Assembly: GCA_030624805.1 (NCBI GenBank)
Contig: JAUXJL010000053.1
Span: forward strand, 1-9,822
DNA: 9,822 bases
Origin: Acidimicrobiia bacterium
GTDB taxonomy: Bacteria > Actinomycetota > Acidimicrobiia > Spongiisociales > SHLN01
Reading direction: 5' to 3'
The notes under the pieces are model-generated. The model worked only from the letters and a program-made list of their open reading frames with translations, ran no database searches and was not told where the DNA came from. Numbering within the stretch: the stretch's first letter is position 1; each line of letters starts with the position of its first letter. Below, in pieces: positions 1 through 7,647 of the stretch. The translations under genes and the position numbers were made by a program.

Positions 1-273
1 GAGCCAGGAAGCAGCCTCTTCGACATCGACGTCGGGGGCGAACGTGTCCGGGGCCGGGGTCATGAAGTCTGAGACGCGGGCGGAGTCTAGGTCCACGTCA
101 TCTGCGATACCTCGCAAGATATCCCGCTCGGTGATGATGCCGACCAGGGCGTGGCCATCGACCACTCCGGCGCTGCCCACACCGGCCTTGACCATTGACC
201 GACCGACCTCCCGCAACGTTGCCTCCGGTCCAACAACTTCTGCACCACCGCCTACCAGGGCTTCGAGATTCAC
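1..273 (-). CDS. CBS-domain protein, C-terminus cut by the window edge
   Basis: About 91 residues are visible, read leftwards from a GTG at 273. The residues around EATLREVGRSMVKAGVG, then GVVDGHALVGIITERDILR, then VSDFMTP match the first CBS motif of a CBS pair. A second motif appears to begin just before the edge (PDVDVEEAASWL). CBS pairs usually bind adenine nucleotides and act as regulatory or energy-sensing modules, either alone or attached to another domain. The partner, if any, lies outside the window. I chose the GTG at 273 because GAGG sits 6 bases upstream. A GTG at 285 in the same frame is possible but has only a weak GAGAAG site. The gene lies 76 bases downstream of the sigma factor stop on the same strand with no clear terminator between, so co-transcription is plausible. 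The specific function is unknown. Confidence 0.75.
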   Translation of the reverse strand, partial: MNLEALVGGGAEVVGPEATLREVGRSMVKAGVGSAGVVDGHALVGIITERDILRGIADDVDLDSARVSDFMTPAPDTFAPDVDVEEAASWL

Positions 274-349
274 GCGTCCCCTCACTTCCCGCTTCTCGGA
301 AGGCTACTCCCAACAACCGGACAAACGAGCGCCGACGCCAGGGGTGGGC

Positions 350-1318
350 CTAAACGAGATCCTGCTCGCGGATCCCGAACGATGGGTGTCGAAGCCGACA
401 CAACGCCAACTTTTCGAGCTGTCGAATCCGCTCGCGAGTGAGATTGAACTCTTCTCCGATCTCCTCCAAAGTTCGCGGGACTCCGTCGAGAAATCCGTAT
501 CGGAGGCCAAGGATGCGGCCCTCGCGATCGGGCAGGCGCTCAATGGACTTGCGGAGGCTGTTGGCAATGTCCATCTCCTCGGTGACTCGAACAGGGTCGA
601 CGGCGTCGTCGTCCTCGATGAAGTCGCCAAGCTGTGCACCGTCTTCTCCGACCGGCTGTTCGAGCGAGACGGTATCAGCCACACCAAGGGCTAGCTCCAC
701 CTTGTCGACGGTGACCCCGGCTTCCTCGGCGATCTCCTCGGGCCTGGGGTCGCGCCCCAGTTCGGCCTTGAGGCTCGCCTGGGCCGCTCGCACCGCGGCC
801 AGCGTGTCGTGCAGGTGGACGGGTATGCGCACCGTGCGGGACTTGTCGGCGATGGCTCGGGTGATGGCCTGACGGATCCACCAGGTGGCGTAGGTCGAGA
901 ACTTGAAGCCCTTGCGCCAATCGAACTTTTCGACGGCGCGAATCAGTCCGAGGTTGCCTTCCTGGATGAGGTCGAGAAAGTCGATGCCAGACGTATTGGC
1001 GTAGCGACGAGCATTGGCAACCACAAGACGGAGGTTGGCGGTCAGGAATGCGTCCTTGGCATGGCGACCCTGGCGGGCATGGCGCCGCAGGTCGAATTCT
1101 TCCTTTTTGGAGTTGTAGTCCATCTTTTTCAGGCGTTCGGCTGCGTCCTGGCCGGCTTCGATCTTCTGAGCGAACTCAACCTCCATCTCGGCGGTTAGGA
1201 GGTCGTATTCGCCGATAGCGGTCAGGTACTGGCTTACGAGGTCGGTAGTCAAACGACCGCGCTCGTCCATGAGTTTGTTGGGGCCGCGTGCGCGCGGCCT
1301 ACTCGCTGTCGTTGCCAT
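350..1318 (-). CDS. RNA polymerase sigma-70 family factor (SigA/SigB type, group 2-like)
   Basis: The 322-residue protein has the core architecture of primary-type sigma factors. Region 1.2 lies at about residues 26-56 and region 2 at about 88-158, with the core-binding stretch DFLDLIQEGNLGLIRAVEKF and the -10-reading helix FSTYATWWIRQAITRAI at 140-156. Region 3 starts near residue 166. Region 4 at the C-terminus carries the -35-reading helix-turn-helix TLEEIGEEFNLTRERIRQLE. There is no long region 1.1, and the length is close to that of mycobacterial SigB, so a group 2 alternative factor is more likely than the principal one, though the latter cannot be excluded. The region 2.4 residues imply recognition of an ordinary TATAAT-like -10. 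The ATG at 1318 is well supported by a GAGGAGGAA ribosome site 8 bases upstream. A charged insert (about residues 62-87) separates regions 1.2 and 2.1. It is divergent from the DUF255 gene. Confidence 0.95.
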   Translation of the reverse strand: MATTASRPRARGPNKLMDERGRLTTDLVSQYLTAIGEYDLLTAEMEVEFAQKIEAGQDAAERLKKMDYNSKKEEFDLRRHARQGRHAKDAFLTANLRLVVANARRYANTSGIDFLDLIQEGNLGLIRAVEKFDWRKGFKFSTYATWWIRQAITRAIADKSRTVRIPVHLHDTLAAVRAAQASLKAELGRDPRPEEIAEEAGVTVDKVELALGVADTVSLEQPVGEDGAQLGDFIEDDDAVDPVRVTEEMDIANSLRKSIERLPDREGRILGLRYGFLDGVPRTLEEIGEEFNLTRERIRQLEKLALCRLRHPSFGIREQDLV

Positions 1319-1564
1319 AAATGGCGTTCCTCCTCAGTGATGCTCCCGACTGGGCACTAAGGCCCAGGCGAATCAATATGACACAGAATCTGGTCTTTGA
1401 GAACCCCCCAATTACCGGAAAAACATCACTTTCTCGTATTCGACATCCCTTCAGCCCCTTTTTTCGGCCGTTCTTGCGGTTTCCATAGGATTGATGATTT
1501 CACAGAATGCACCTCCCTCGCCGCAGGGTGGGGAAGTCGGGAAGGGAATGCTACCTTTCCGCCC
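1319..1564. other. Divergent intergenic region between sigma factor and DUF255 genes
   Basis: This stretch of about 246 bases should hold promoters for both flanking genes. The minus-strand promoter candidate is listed separately. For the plus strand I see no convincing -35/-10 pair. A6 and T6-type runs near 1419-1423 and 1459-1464 form an imperfect, widely spaced inverted repeat (CCGGAAAAA against TTTTTTCGG) that I do not consider meaningful. No small gene or RNA is evident. Confidence 0.5.
1375..1403 (-). promoter_or_regulatory. Candidate extended -10 promoter of the sigma factor gene
   Basis: Read on the minus strand there is TTCTCA (1403-1398), a 17-base spacer and CATATT (1380-1375). 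Each box matches 4 of 6 positions of the sigma-70 consensus. A TG one base before the -10 box makes it an extended -10 element. A start near 1368 would give a leader of about 50 nt containing the strong ribosome site. This was found by eye and was not tested against background. Confidence 0.4.
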
Positions 1565-3583
1565 ATGCCGAATCGCCTTGCGTCCACAACCAGCCCCTAC
1601 CTGTTGCAACATCAGGACAACCCGGTGGATTGGTTCCCGTGGGGCGATGAGGCATTTGAGACCGCGGCCGAGCTCGACAAGCCGGTTCTCTTATCCGTCG
1701 GTTACTCGGCCTGCCACTGGTGCCATGTCATGGCCCATGAGTCGTTCGAGGATCCCGAAACAGCCGCCGTCATGAACGAGCTGTTCGTGAACATAAAGGT
1801 GGACCGGGAGGAGCGCCCCGACGTCGACGGCATCTACATGTCGGCGGTTCAGACGATGAACGGACAGGGCGGCTGGCCCATGACGGTCTTCATGACCTCA
1901 GACGGGAAACCCTTCTTCGCCGGAACCTACTTTCCCAAAGAGGGGCGGGGCGGAATGCCATCGTTTCGACAGGTACTCGAAAGTGTGGCCGACGCCTGGC
2001 GCACCCGCCGCGACGACATCGAGGCCCAATCGGATCAGCTAGTCGCCGCCGTGTCACAGCACATTTCCCCGGGTGAGGAGTCGATCACCTCCGCCCAGCT
2101 GTCATCTGCCTACGAGCGCTTGATCGGCTCACTGGATGGCGAATACGGAGGTTTCGGAGGGGCGCCCAAATTCCCACAGGTGCCGGGACTCGAGTTTCTG
2201 CTCCGGGTCCACTCCGAGCCGTGGGCATCGGAAGCCGATGAAGCCCTCACGCTCACGCTCGACCGAATGGCCGCCGGGGGCATCTACGACCACCTCGGTG
2301 GCGGGTTCGCTCGATACGCCACCGATCGGGTTTGGCTGATCCCCCACTTCGAAAAGATGCTCTATGACAATGCGCTTCTCGCCCGGCTGTACCTCCGCGC
2401 AGGCCAAGAGCTCGACAACCCCGACTACTTCCAGGTCGCCCGCCAGACCCTCGACTACATGCTGACCGACCTGGCACTGCCCGACGGTGGCCTGGCGTCG
2501 GCCGAGGACGCAGACAGCGAGGGGGTCGAAGGCAAGTTCTACGTGTTCGAGTACGACGAGTTCACCGACATCGTGGGCCGCGACGCGGCAGCTCCGGTGG
2601 CGGCCGTCCTCGGAGTAACCAAACAGGGAAACTTCGAGGGCACCAACATCCTCCACGCCGCCCGGCCCGTTACGGACGTGGCGGAGGAGCACGGCGTTGC
2701 CGTCGAGTGGCTGAGGGCGGCAGTCGGCGCTGCCAAGGAGCGCCTGCTCGATATCCGAAATCGGCGGGTCAGACCCGGACTCGACGACAAAGTGGTCACT
2801 GCCTGGAACGGGCTGGCGCTCCGTGCCCTCGCCGAGGCTGGGGCCGTCCTCGGAGAGAGTCGATACCTCGAGGCGGGACGAGCCAACGCCAGGTTCGTGC
2901 TACAACAGCTCCGTCGACCGGATGGGCGGCTCCTGCGCTCTTTCCGTGCGGGAAGAGCAAACATCCCCGGCTTTCTCGACGATTACGCGGCCTATACCCT
3001 TGGCTTGTTCGGACTGTATCAAGCCACCGGGGAGGAAGAATGGTGGGCGGCCGGGCTCGAGCTGGTCACAGAAATGCAGGATCTGTTCTGGGACGAGACT
3101 CAGTTCTTCTCCACTGCCCACGATGCCGATTCCCTCATCACTCGTCCGCAGGATTTGATGGACAATCCATCACCATCGGGGAACTCACTCGCCGCCGAGG
3201 CCTTGCTTGTCGCAGCTCTGTTCACCGGCGATCCCCAGCTTTTCGACCGGGCCGAGGCCGCCCTCCGGGCCGGTGCCCAGCTGGCCGATCAATACCCATC
3301 TGCAGTCGGGCACCTCCTGGCCGTCGCCCACTCCTGGCAGGCACCGCCCCGAGAAGTGGCCATCGTCGGCCACAACGCCGACTCCCTAACCGAGGCCTTC
3401 TGGAGCAGGTACCGGCCCGGCGCCGTCCTGGCAATCTCCGCCGGCGATGCCGAGAGCGCTATTCCCCTTCTCGAGGGTCGGCTGCCACACCACGGTGACG
3501 CCCTCGCCTACGTGTGCCAGCGTTTCGCATGTCAAGCTCCTACCACCGACCCAAAGGTTCTCAAGGCCCAACTCGAGAATTGA
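1565..3583 (+). CDS. YyaL/DUF255 family protein with thioredoxin-like domain (SPATA20-like)
   Basis: This 672-residue protein is a full-length member of the COG1331/DUF255 family. The N-terminus PNRLASTTSPYLLQHQDNPV is the family hallmark, so I start at the ATG at 1565. The frame stays open back to 1397, but those 56 codons do not resemble the family. A thioredoxin-like fold covers roughly residues 1-160, with a CHWC motif at C50-C53, then VDREERPDVDGIYM, GQGGWPMTVF and AGTYFP. The rest resembles a six-hairpin (alpha/alpha)6 barrel, with GGFGGAPKFPQ, HFEKMLYDN (261-269), EDADSEG and DDKVVTAWNG (407-416). The biochemical role of the family is not established. Proposals include redox or sugar-epimerase-like activities. 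No signal peptide is visible, so it is probably cytoplasmic. No good ribosome site precedes 1565: a GGGAAGGGA run lies too far upstream at 1539-1547. It appears monocistronic and is followed by a palindrome cluster. Confidence 0.93.
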   Translation: MPNRLASTTSPYLLQHQDNPVDWFPWGDEAFETAAELDKPVLLSVGYSACHWCHVMAHESFEDPETAAVMNELFVNIKVDREERPDVDGIYMSAVQTMNGQGGWPMTVFMTSDGKPFFAGTYFPKEGRGGMPSFRQVLESVADAWRTRRDDIEAQSDQLVAAVSQHISPGEESITSAQLSSAYERLIGSLDGEYGGFGGAPKFPQVPGLEFLLRVHSEPWASEADEALTLTLDRMAAGGIYDHLGGGFARYATDRVWLIPHFEKMLYDNALLARLYLRAGQELDNPDYFQVARQTLDYMLTDLALPDGGLASAEDADSEGVEGKFYVFEYDEFTDIVGRDAAAPVAAVLGVTKQGNFEGTNILHAARPVTDVAEEHGVAVEWLRAAVGAAKERLLDIRNRRVRPGLDDKVVTAWNGLALRALAEAGAVLGESRYLEAGRANARFVLQQLRRPDGRLLRSFRAGRANIPGFLDDYAAYTLGLFGLYQATGEEEWWAAGLELVTEMQDLFWDETQFFSTAHDADSLITRPQDLMDNPSPSGNSLAAEALLVAALFTGDPQLFDRAEAALRAGAQLADQYPSAVGHLLAVAHSWQAPPREVAIVGHNADSLTEAFWSRYRPGAVLAISAGDAESAIPLLEGRLPHHGDALAYVCQRFACQAPTTDPKVLKAQLEN

Positions 3584-3590
3584 GCACGCC

Positions 3591-3688
3591 CGTTCCCGGA
3601 ACGCGAAGCGTTCCCGGATTCGCGGGAGACGGGGTTGGGGGGCAACCTTTCGGGTTGCCCAACTCCCAAGGAACGCGAAGCGTTCCCG
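3591..3688. repeat. Palindrome cluster (REP-like element) downstream of the DUF255 gene
   Basis: Two identical copies of the hairpin palindrome GGAACGCGAAGCGTTCC (7-bp arms, GAA loop) lie at 3598-3614 and 3670-3686, each followed by CG-rich sequence. Between them is a strong stem-loop, GGGCAACC (3640-3647), loop TTTCG, GGTTGCCC (3653-3660). The first copy also overlaps a competing inverted repeat CGTTCC-C-GGAACG at 3591-3603. No T-run follows any stem, so this is not a textbook intrinsic terminator, although the stems could still stabilise or end transcripts from the upstream gene. The paired, inverted arrangement around a central hairpin resembles REP/BIME elements, which are dispersed intergenic repeats. 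Whether copies exist elsewhere in the genome cannot be seen here. Confidence 0.7.
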
Positions 3689-3767
3689 TCCTTCGTAGGA
3701 TGTTGCAAAGCAAACTGCCAGGAACTTCGCAAGGTCGCGAAAACTCGATAACATCCCTCCACCAATC

Positions 3768-4772
3768 ATGAGTGACCGGTGTCCAATCTGCGCCGGCGCC
3801 CTCGGCGCCGATTCCTCGTCATGTCCTTCCTGCGGCCATGAATTGGGTGATCGCGCCCCGACCGGCGCCTACGTGTCCCGGTACGAAGACGCCGAGCTCG
3901 CCACCGACAGTCTGCTGGCCGCGCCGGCCGTCTATCGCAAGCTGCTCGAGCCTGAGCTCGCCAACCCCCTCTGGTCCGAAGCCGAGTCCGACGACCCCCT
4001 CGCGATGCCGCTGCCAGCCAGAGCGCGCCCTCGCGAGCTTTGGCCAACGGCCATCGTCGCCTTGGTCATCGCCCTCATCGCAGGATTCGGTCTGACCAGA
4101 CTTTTCGGAACGAGCGACGACGAGCCGGAGGTGCTCGGTATCACGGCCGAGAGCACCGCTCCCACCACGGTTCCGACCCTGCCCACACCTCCGACGACGA
4201 CCGCCACCACGACGACGCTGCCTCCAACCACCACGACCCTCCCGCCATTAGAAGTGATCCCATCGGGTCAACCCATCCCGCTCAGCCAGATTCGACTGGG
4301 AGCGTTCGGATTGGAGCCCTTTGCTTTCGGTGAAGATTTCAACGCGGTGCTGGGACGGCTCGGGGCCAGCCTGGATGAAGCATCTGAAGTCGGCAGGCCC
4401 GGCATCTCCAATGGCGAGTTCGGGACCTGCCCGGGAGATGTCATCCAAACGGTTCGCTGGGGCCGTCTGGTCGTCATCGGGGCCGAGACTGACGAAGGGC
4501 CAATGAGTTTCGTCGGGTACCGCCTCGACGCCACGTACGACACGTTCCGGTACCCGGCCGTCCGCACGATCAGCGGAGTTGGAGTCGGCGACAGTATCCG
4601 GCAGCTCGAAACTGCGTACATCCGGGTGAGCTACCTGAACGACGAGAGCACCGGCCTGGTGTTCCAGGTGCGAGGTGGCGACGGCTCGCTGCTCATCTGG
4701 GGCCCGGTCACCTCGAGCGATGCCGCCGGGGAAGTAACCGGCATTTATTCACCCAATTCCTGCGCCGGCTGA
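3768..4772 (+). CDS. Unrecognised zinc-ribbon membrane protein with Thr/Pro stalk and extracytoplasmic domain
   Basis: The protein has 334 residues and I recognise no named family. Residues 5-22 form a small zinc ribbon (CPIC...CPSC). Residues 27-90 are a hydrophilic linker. Residues 92-113 are a single membrane helix. Arginines before it (ARARPR) and acids after it (SDDEPE) predict the N-terminus inside and the C-terminus outside. Residues 129-160 are a Thr/Pro-rich stalk. Residues 161-334 form the outer domain with only two cysteines, C221 and C332, which could pair as a disulfide. This domain holds two similar stretches, FGEDFNAVLGRLG (about 187-199) and VGVGDSIRQLETAY later, suggesting a duplicated small fold. 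The ATG at 3768 lacks a good ribosome site. A TA-rich GATAAC at 3747-3752 could be a -10 box. Convergent with rfbD, with 27 bases between the stops. A sensor or wall-associated role is speculation. Confidence 0.85.
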   Translation: MSDRCPICAGALGADSSSCPSCGHELGDRAPTGAYVSRYEDAELATDSLLAAPAVYRKLLEPELANPLWSEAESDDPLAMPLPARARPRELWPTAIVALVIALIAGFGLTRLFGTSDDEPEVLGITAESTAPTTVPTLPTPPTTTATTTTLPPTTTTLPPLEVIPSGQPIPLSQIRLGAFGLEPFAFGEDFNAVLGRLGASLDEASEVGRPGISNGEFGTCPGDVIQTVRWGRLVVIGAETDEGPMSFVGYRLDATYDTFRYPAVRTISGVGVGDSIRQLETAYIRVSYLNDESTGLVFQVRGGDGSLLIWGPVTSSDAAGEVTGIYSPNSCAG

Positions 4773-4799
4773 AACGGTCACCGGCCGGGCCCACCGCGA

Positions 4800-5630
4800 C
4801 TAAACCCAGGCGAGCATCTCTTTGACGACGGAGGGCAGTGAACCCTTCCATGTCGGCAATTCAATCCCGGTGTCCCGTTCGGAAGTGAGGACGCTGTAGG
4901 CGGGGCGGGGTGCTCCGATGCCGTACTCCTCAGTAGAGATCGGTTGCACAAGCTCGGGATCCATGTCTGCCAGCTCAACAATCCGACGGGCAAATCCGAA
5001 CCAGGTCGTCTCCGGAGCACTCGAGAGGTGCAAGATTCCTGTCAATTGTTGGTTGAGGGCTTCGAGTGTGGCGGTGGCGAGGTCATCGGCGATGTTGGGG
5101 ACACCCACTTGATCGTCGACCACCCGCATAGGTCCCTCCCGCGCACTCCGCAGCACGGTGGCCCCGAAGTTGGGACATGTGCCGGACACCAGCCACGAAC
5201 TACGGATAAGCAGCATGGCGGGATAGGCATCGAAGCCTTCGACTTCGCCCGCTCGTTTTGTGTTGCCGTAGGTGTTGGTTGGATGGGCAACATCGGATTC
5301 CACATAGGGCGAGCGTTTGAGGCCGTCGAACACATAGTCGGTGGAGAAACTTACGAAGGGGACCGAACGGGCCGCGGACCAGCGCGCCATCTCACCAACC
5401 GCCGAAGCGTTGAGCAGGTAGGCAAGTTCGGCCTGCTGCTCGGCGAGATCGACGGCGGTATGACCCGCACAATTGATGACCGCATCGGGAGTGAACCGAT
5501 CGAGAACAGTTCGGATGCTGCCGAAATCAGCCAGGTCGAGCTCATCCAAACCCAGGGATCGCCCACTAGGGCCAAGCAGATTCGAGAAGGAAGTGCCGAG
5601 CTGTCCGCCGGTGCCAATGATCAGAATCAT
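4800..5630 (-). CDS. rfbD: dTDP-4-dehydrorhamnose reductase (RmlD)
   Basis: This 276-residue protein catalyses the last step of dTDP-L-rhamnose synthesis, the NAD(P)H-dependent reduction of dTDP-4-dehydro-L-rhamnose, in the cytoplasm. It shows the Rossmann nucleotide-binding start IIGTGGQLG (4-12), the family stretch INCAGHTAVDLAE (52-64), the catalytic threonine in STDYVFDG (T97), and the YxxxK pair Y121/K125 in TYGNTKRAGE. The C-terminal substrate region contains RPAYSVLTSE, as in RmlD proteins. In TAVDLAE, leucine stands where lysine or arginine is common. The length is slightly short of the usual 280-300. The ATG at 5630 overlaps the rfbA stop by 4 bases (ATGA), so it is the last gene of the operon and probably translationally coupled. 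No clear terminator lies in the 27 bases before the convergent gene. Confidence 0.95.
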   Translation of the reverse strand: MILIIGTGGQLGTSFSNLLGPSGRSLGLDELDLADFGSIRTVLDRFTPDAVINCAGHTAVDLAEQQAELAYLLNASAVGEMARWSAARSVPFVSFSTDYVFDGLKRSPYVESDVAHPTNTYGNTKRAGEVEGFDAYPAMLLIRSSWLVSGTCPNFGATVLRSAREGPMRVVDDQVGVPNIADDLATATLEALNQQLTGILHLSSAPETTWFGFARRIVELADMDPELVQPISTEEYGIGAPRPAYSVLTSERDTGIELPTWKGSLPSVVKEMLAWV

Positions 5631-6682
5631 GCGATGATTTCGGATCGTTCGCCAACAGTCAACTCCACAAAGGCGGGCGGGGCCGATCCCCCGATCGACG
5701 CCCGACGGCCGATTAGCGAATCCTGCAACCGCCAGTGAGCCAGTTCGACTTCTTCCATGAGGATGGACTTACGCACCACAGCGTCTGTGATACGACATCC
5801 GTTGCCAATGGTGGTGTTTGGGCCGATGGTGGAGCGCTCGATCTCCACCCCGGTACCGATCACAACCGGCCCAATGATGTCGCAATCCACCAGCTTGGAC
5901 CCAACGCCGACTTGGATTTCACCGCGGAGACGACAATCAATGACTTCACCCTTCAGGGAGGTTCGGAGGTTCTCGAGAACAAGTTCACTGGCATGAAGCA
6001 GGTCTTCCTTCTTGCCGGTGTCCTTCCACCAGCCGCCGATCATGGACGCCCGCACCTCACGACCGGAGTCGATCATGTACTGGATGGCGTCGGTGATTTC
6101 GAGCTCGCCTCGATCGGAAGGTTGGATGGCGGCCAGCGCTTCATTCACCGTCGAGTCAAACAGGTACACGCCGACGAGAGCAAGGTTGGTGGGCGGATCC
6201 TCCGGCTTCTCGAGCAGTCGATACACAGCTCCGTTCTCATCGAGCTGGGCGACCCCGAAGGAACTCGGGTTGGGCACTTCGGCCAGCAGGATCTGAGCAT
6301 TTGGCTGATGTTCCTCGAAGTCTTTCACAATGTCCGCCACGCCCTGCCGGACCAGGTTGTCACCCAGATACATCAGCACCGAGTCCCCATCGACGTACGG
6401 CATGGCGAGTCCGAGGGCGTGGGCCAACCCGTCGGGGCTTTCCTGGAGAATGTACTCAGGGGTAATGCCGAATCGGGATCCGTCTCCTACGGCGTCACGG
6501 ATCTCTTGACCGGTCTCGGGAGAAATGATGATCGCAACGTCGGTGATGCCCGCCTCGGCCAGGTCGTGAAGACCGTAAAACAAGATCGGCTGGTTAGCCA
6601 CAGGCACCAGCTGCTTGGACATGGCAAAGGTGATCGGCCGCAGCCGGCTGCCCGCACCACCCGCCAGCACGACACCCTTCAT
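5627..6682 (-). CDS. rfbA: Glucose-1-phosphate thymidylyltransferase, long form (RmlA)
   Basis: This 351-residue enzyme makes dTDP-glucose from glucose-1-phosphate and dTTP. The nucleotidyltransferase core shows LAGGAGSRLRPIT (6-18), K23, the metal-binding LGDN (D108), EKP (158-160), ELEITD (193-198) and WWKDTGKKEDL (D221). From about residue 246 a series of hexapeptide-like repeats (VIDCRLRGEIQVG, CDIIGPVVIGTGVEI, STIGPNTTIG) forms a left-handed beta-helix. This and the length place it with the long RmlA family (about 355 residues, as in StrD-type enzymes), not the short form of about 290. The usual NKP after PVA is NQP here. I start at the ATG at 6682, since the LAGG motif follows directly and it overlaps the rfbB stop as ATGA. 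The in-frame extension to 6730 lies inside rfbB. Confidence 0.95.
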   Translation of the reverse strand: MKGVVLAGGAGSRLRPITFAMSKQLVPVANQPILFYGLHDLAEAGITDVAIIISPETGQEIRDAVGDGSRFGITPEYILQESPDGLAHALGLAMPYVDGDSVLMYLGDNLVRQGVADIVKDFEEHQPNAQILLAEVPNPSSFGVAQLDENGAVYRLLEKPEDPPTNLALVGVYLFDSTVNEALAAIQPSDRGELEITDAIQYMIDSGREVRASMIGGWWKDTGKKEDLLHASELVLENLRTSLKGEVIDCRLRGEIQVGVGSKLVDCDIIGPVVIGTGVEIERSTIGPNTTIGNGCRITDAVVRKSILMEEVELAHWRLQDSLIGRRASIGGSAPPAFVELTVGERSEIIA

Positions 6683-7647
6683 TGGATCGCCCGCAGTGGC
6701 CGCCACCAGTCTTGTCGGGAGCGGTACCAATCGATGGTGTGGCTGAGGCGATCATCGAGACCGCCGGCCGGCTCCCAGCCGAGCGCTCTGATCTTGCTGG
6801 AATCCACCGCGTAGCGGCGGTCGTGGCCGAGCCGGTCGGTGACCGGCTCGATGAGACTTTCGTCCTTGTCAAGCAGATCAAGAATCTTGTGGGTGAGCTC
6901 ACGATTTGTGACCTGGGCATTGGCACCGATGTTGTAGACCTCGCCGGGCATGCCCTCGTCAACCAACATGTGGATTGCCGAGCAGTGGTCGTCCACATAC
7001 AACCAATCTCGCTCGTTGAGACCGTCGCCGTAGAGAGGGACGGGACGGTCCTCGAAGAGATTGGTGACGAACAACGGGATCACTTTCTCCGGGAACTGAT
7101 AAGGCCCATAGTTGTTGGTGCAGCGGGTAATGATGGCCGGATAGTCAAAAGTGACCGCGTACGAGCCAACCAGAAGGTCGCTCCCCGCCTTGGAGGCTGA
7201 GTATGGCGACGATGGGTTGAGCGCATCGTGCTCGGTAGCGAAACCCTCCGCGATGGATCCGTATACCTCGTCGGTGGATACCTGTATGAAGCGGGGAACT
7301 TCATGACGGCGGGCGGCATCGATCAGCACGCCGGTACCGACGACATTTGTCTCCAAGAACACAGAAGGACCATCGATTGACCGATCGACGTGACTCTCTG
7401 CCGCGAAGTTGACTACCACGTCGTGGCCCGAAACGAGTTTGTCGACAAGTGTCTCATCACGGATGTCCCCCATAACGAACGTGTGCCGGTCAGCGGTATC
7501 GAGCTCATTGACGGTTGCCTTGACACCGGCATAAGTGAGCAGGTCGAGATTTGTGACCTCGGCATCGGGCTCGCTATCGAGGATCCGGCGAATGAAGTTT
7601 GAGCCGATGAACCCGGCACCTCCGGTGACCAGGTAGCGGCGGGTCAT
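6679..7647 (-). CDS. rfbB: dTDP-glucose 4,6-dehydratase (RmlB)
   Basis: This 322-residue extended short-chain dehydrogenase converts dTDP-glucose to dTDP-4-keto-6-deoxyglucose with bound NAD. Visible features are the Rossmann motif TGGAGFIGSNF (8-18), FAAESHVDRSI (81-91), the catalytic triad region STDEVYG (T125-D126-E127), YxxxK as Y149/K153, RCTNNYGPYQFPEKVIPLF, DGLNERDWLYVDDH and the C-terminal GHDRRYAVD. All hallmark residues are present and the length is normal. I start at the ATG at 7647, where MTRRYLVTGGAGFIG matches the family N-terminus and ATG overlaps the rfbC stop as ATGA. The open frame up to 7731 lies within rfbC and is not family-like. No clear ribosome site precedes it, which fits translational coupling to rfbC. 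Confidence 0.97.
   Translation of the reverse strand: MTRRYLVTGGAGFIGSNFIRRILDSEPDAEVTNLDLLTYAGVKATVNELDTADRHTFVMGDIRDETLVDKLVSGHDVVVNFAAESHVDRSIDGPSVFLETNVVGTGVLIDAARRHEVPRFIQVSTDEVYGSIAEGFATEHDALNPSSPYSASKAGSDLLVGSYAVTFDYPAIITRCTNNYGPYQFPEKVIPLFVTNLFEDRPVPLYGDGLNERDWLYVDDHCSAIHMLVDEGMPGEVYNIGANAQVTNRELTHKILDLLDKDESLIEPVTDRLGHDRRYAVDSSKIRALGWEPAGGLDDRLSHTIDWYRSRQDWWRPLRAIQ

Noticed and set aside
44..694. 216-residue plus-strand open frame across the CBS and sigma genes
   Set aside because: It is antisense to two recognisable genes and its protein has no family features: the GC-rich antisense frame simply stays open.
1397..1564. N-terminal extension of the DUF255 protein by 56 residues
   Set aside because: The family N-terminus begins at the ATG at 1565, and the extension has no domain and overlaps the likely promoter region.
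2129..2692. 187-residue minus-strand open frame within the DUF255 gene
   Set aside because: It is antisense to conserved family motifs, with no start context or recognisable domain.
3640..3660. Intrinsic terminator at the central hairpin
   Set aside because: The stem is strong, but no T-run follows on either strand, so I list it as part of a repeat instead.
3386..3771. Short open frames on both strands across the palindrome cluster
   Set aside because: Their peptides repeat (for example GNASRSG) only because the DNA palindromes repeat. There is no ribosome site and they overlap real gene ends.
4773..4799. Bidirectional terminator between convergent genes
   Set aside because: The 27 bases are GC-rich with partial self-complementarity but form no clean stem and have no T-run on either strand.
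5735..6814. 359-residue plus-strand open frame
   Set aside because: It lies antisense to rfbA and the end of rfbB, whose motifs are complete. The translated sequence looks like a shadow rich in His and Asp.
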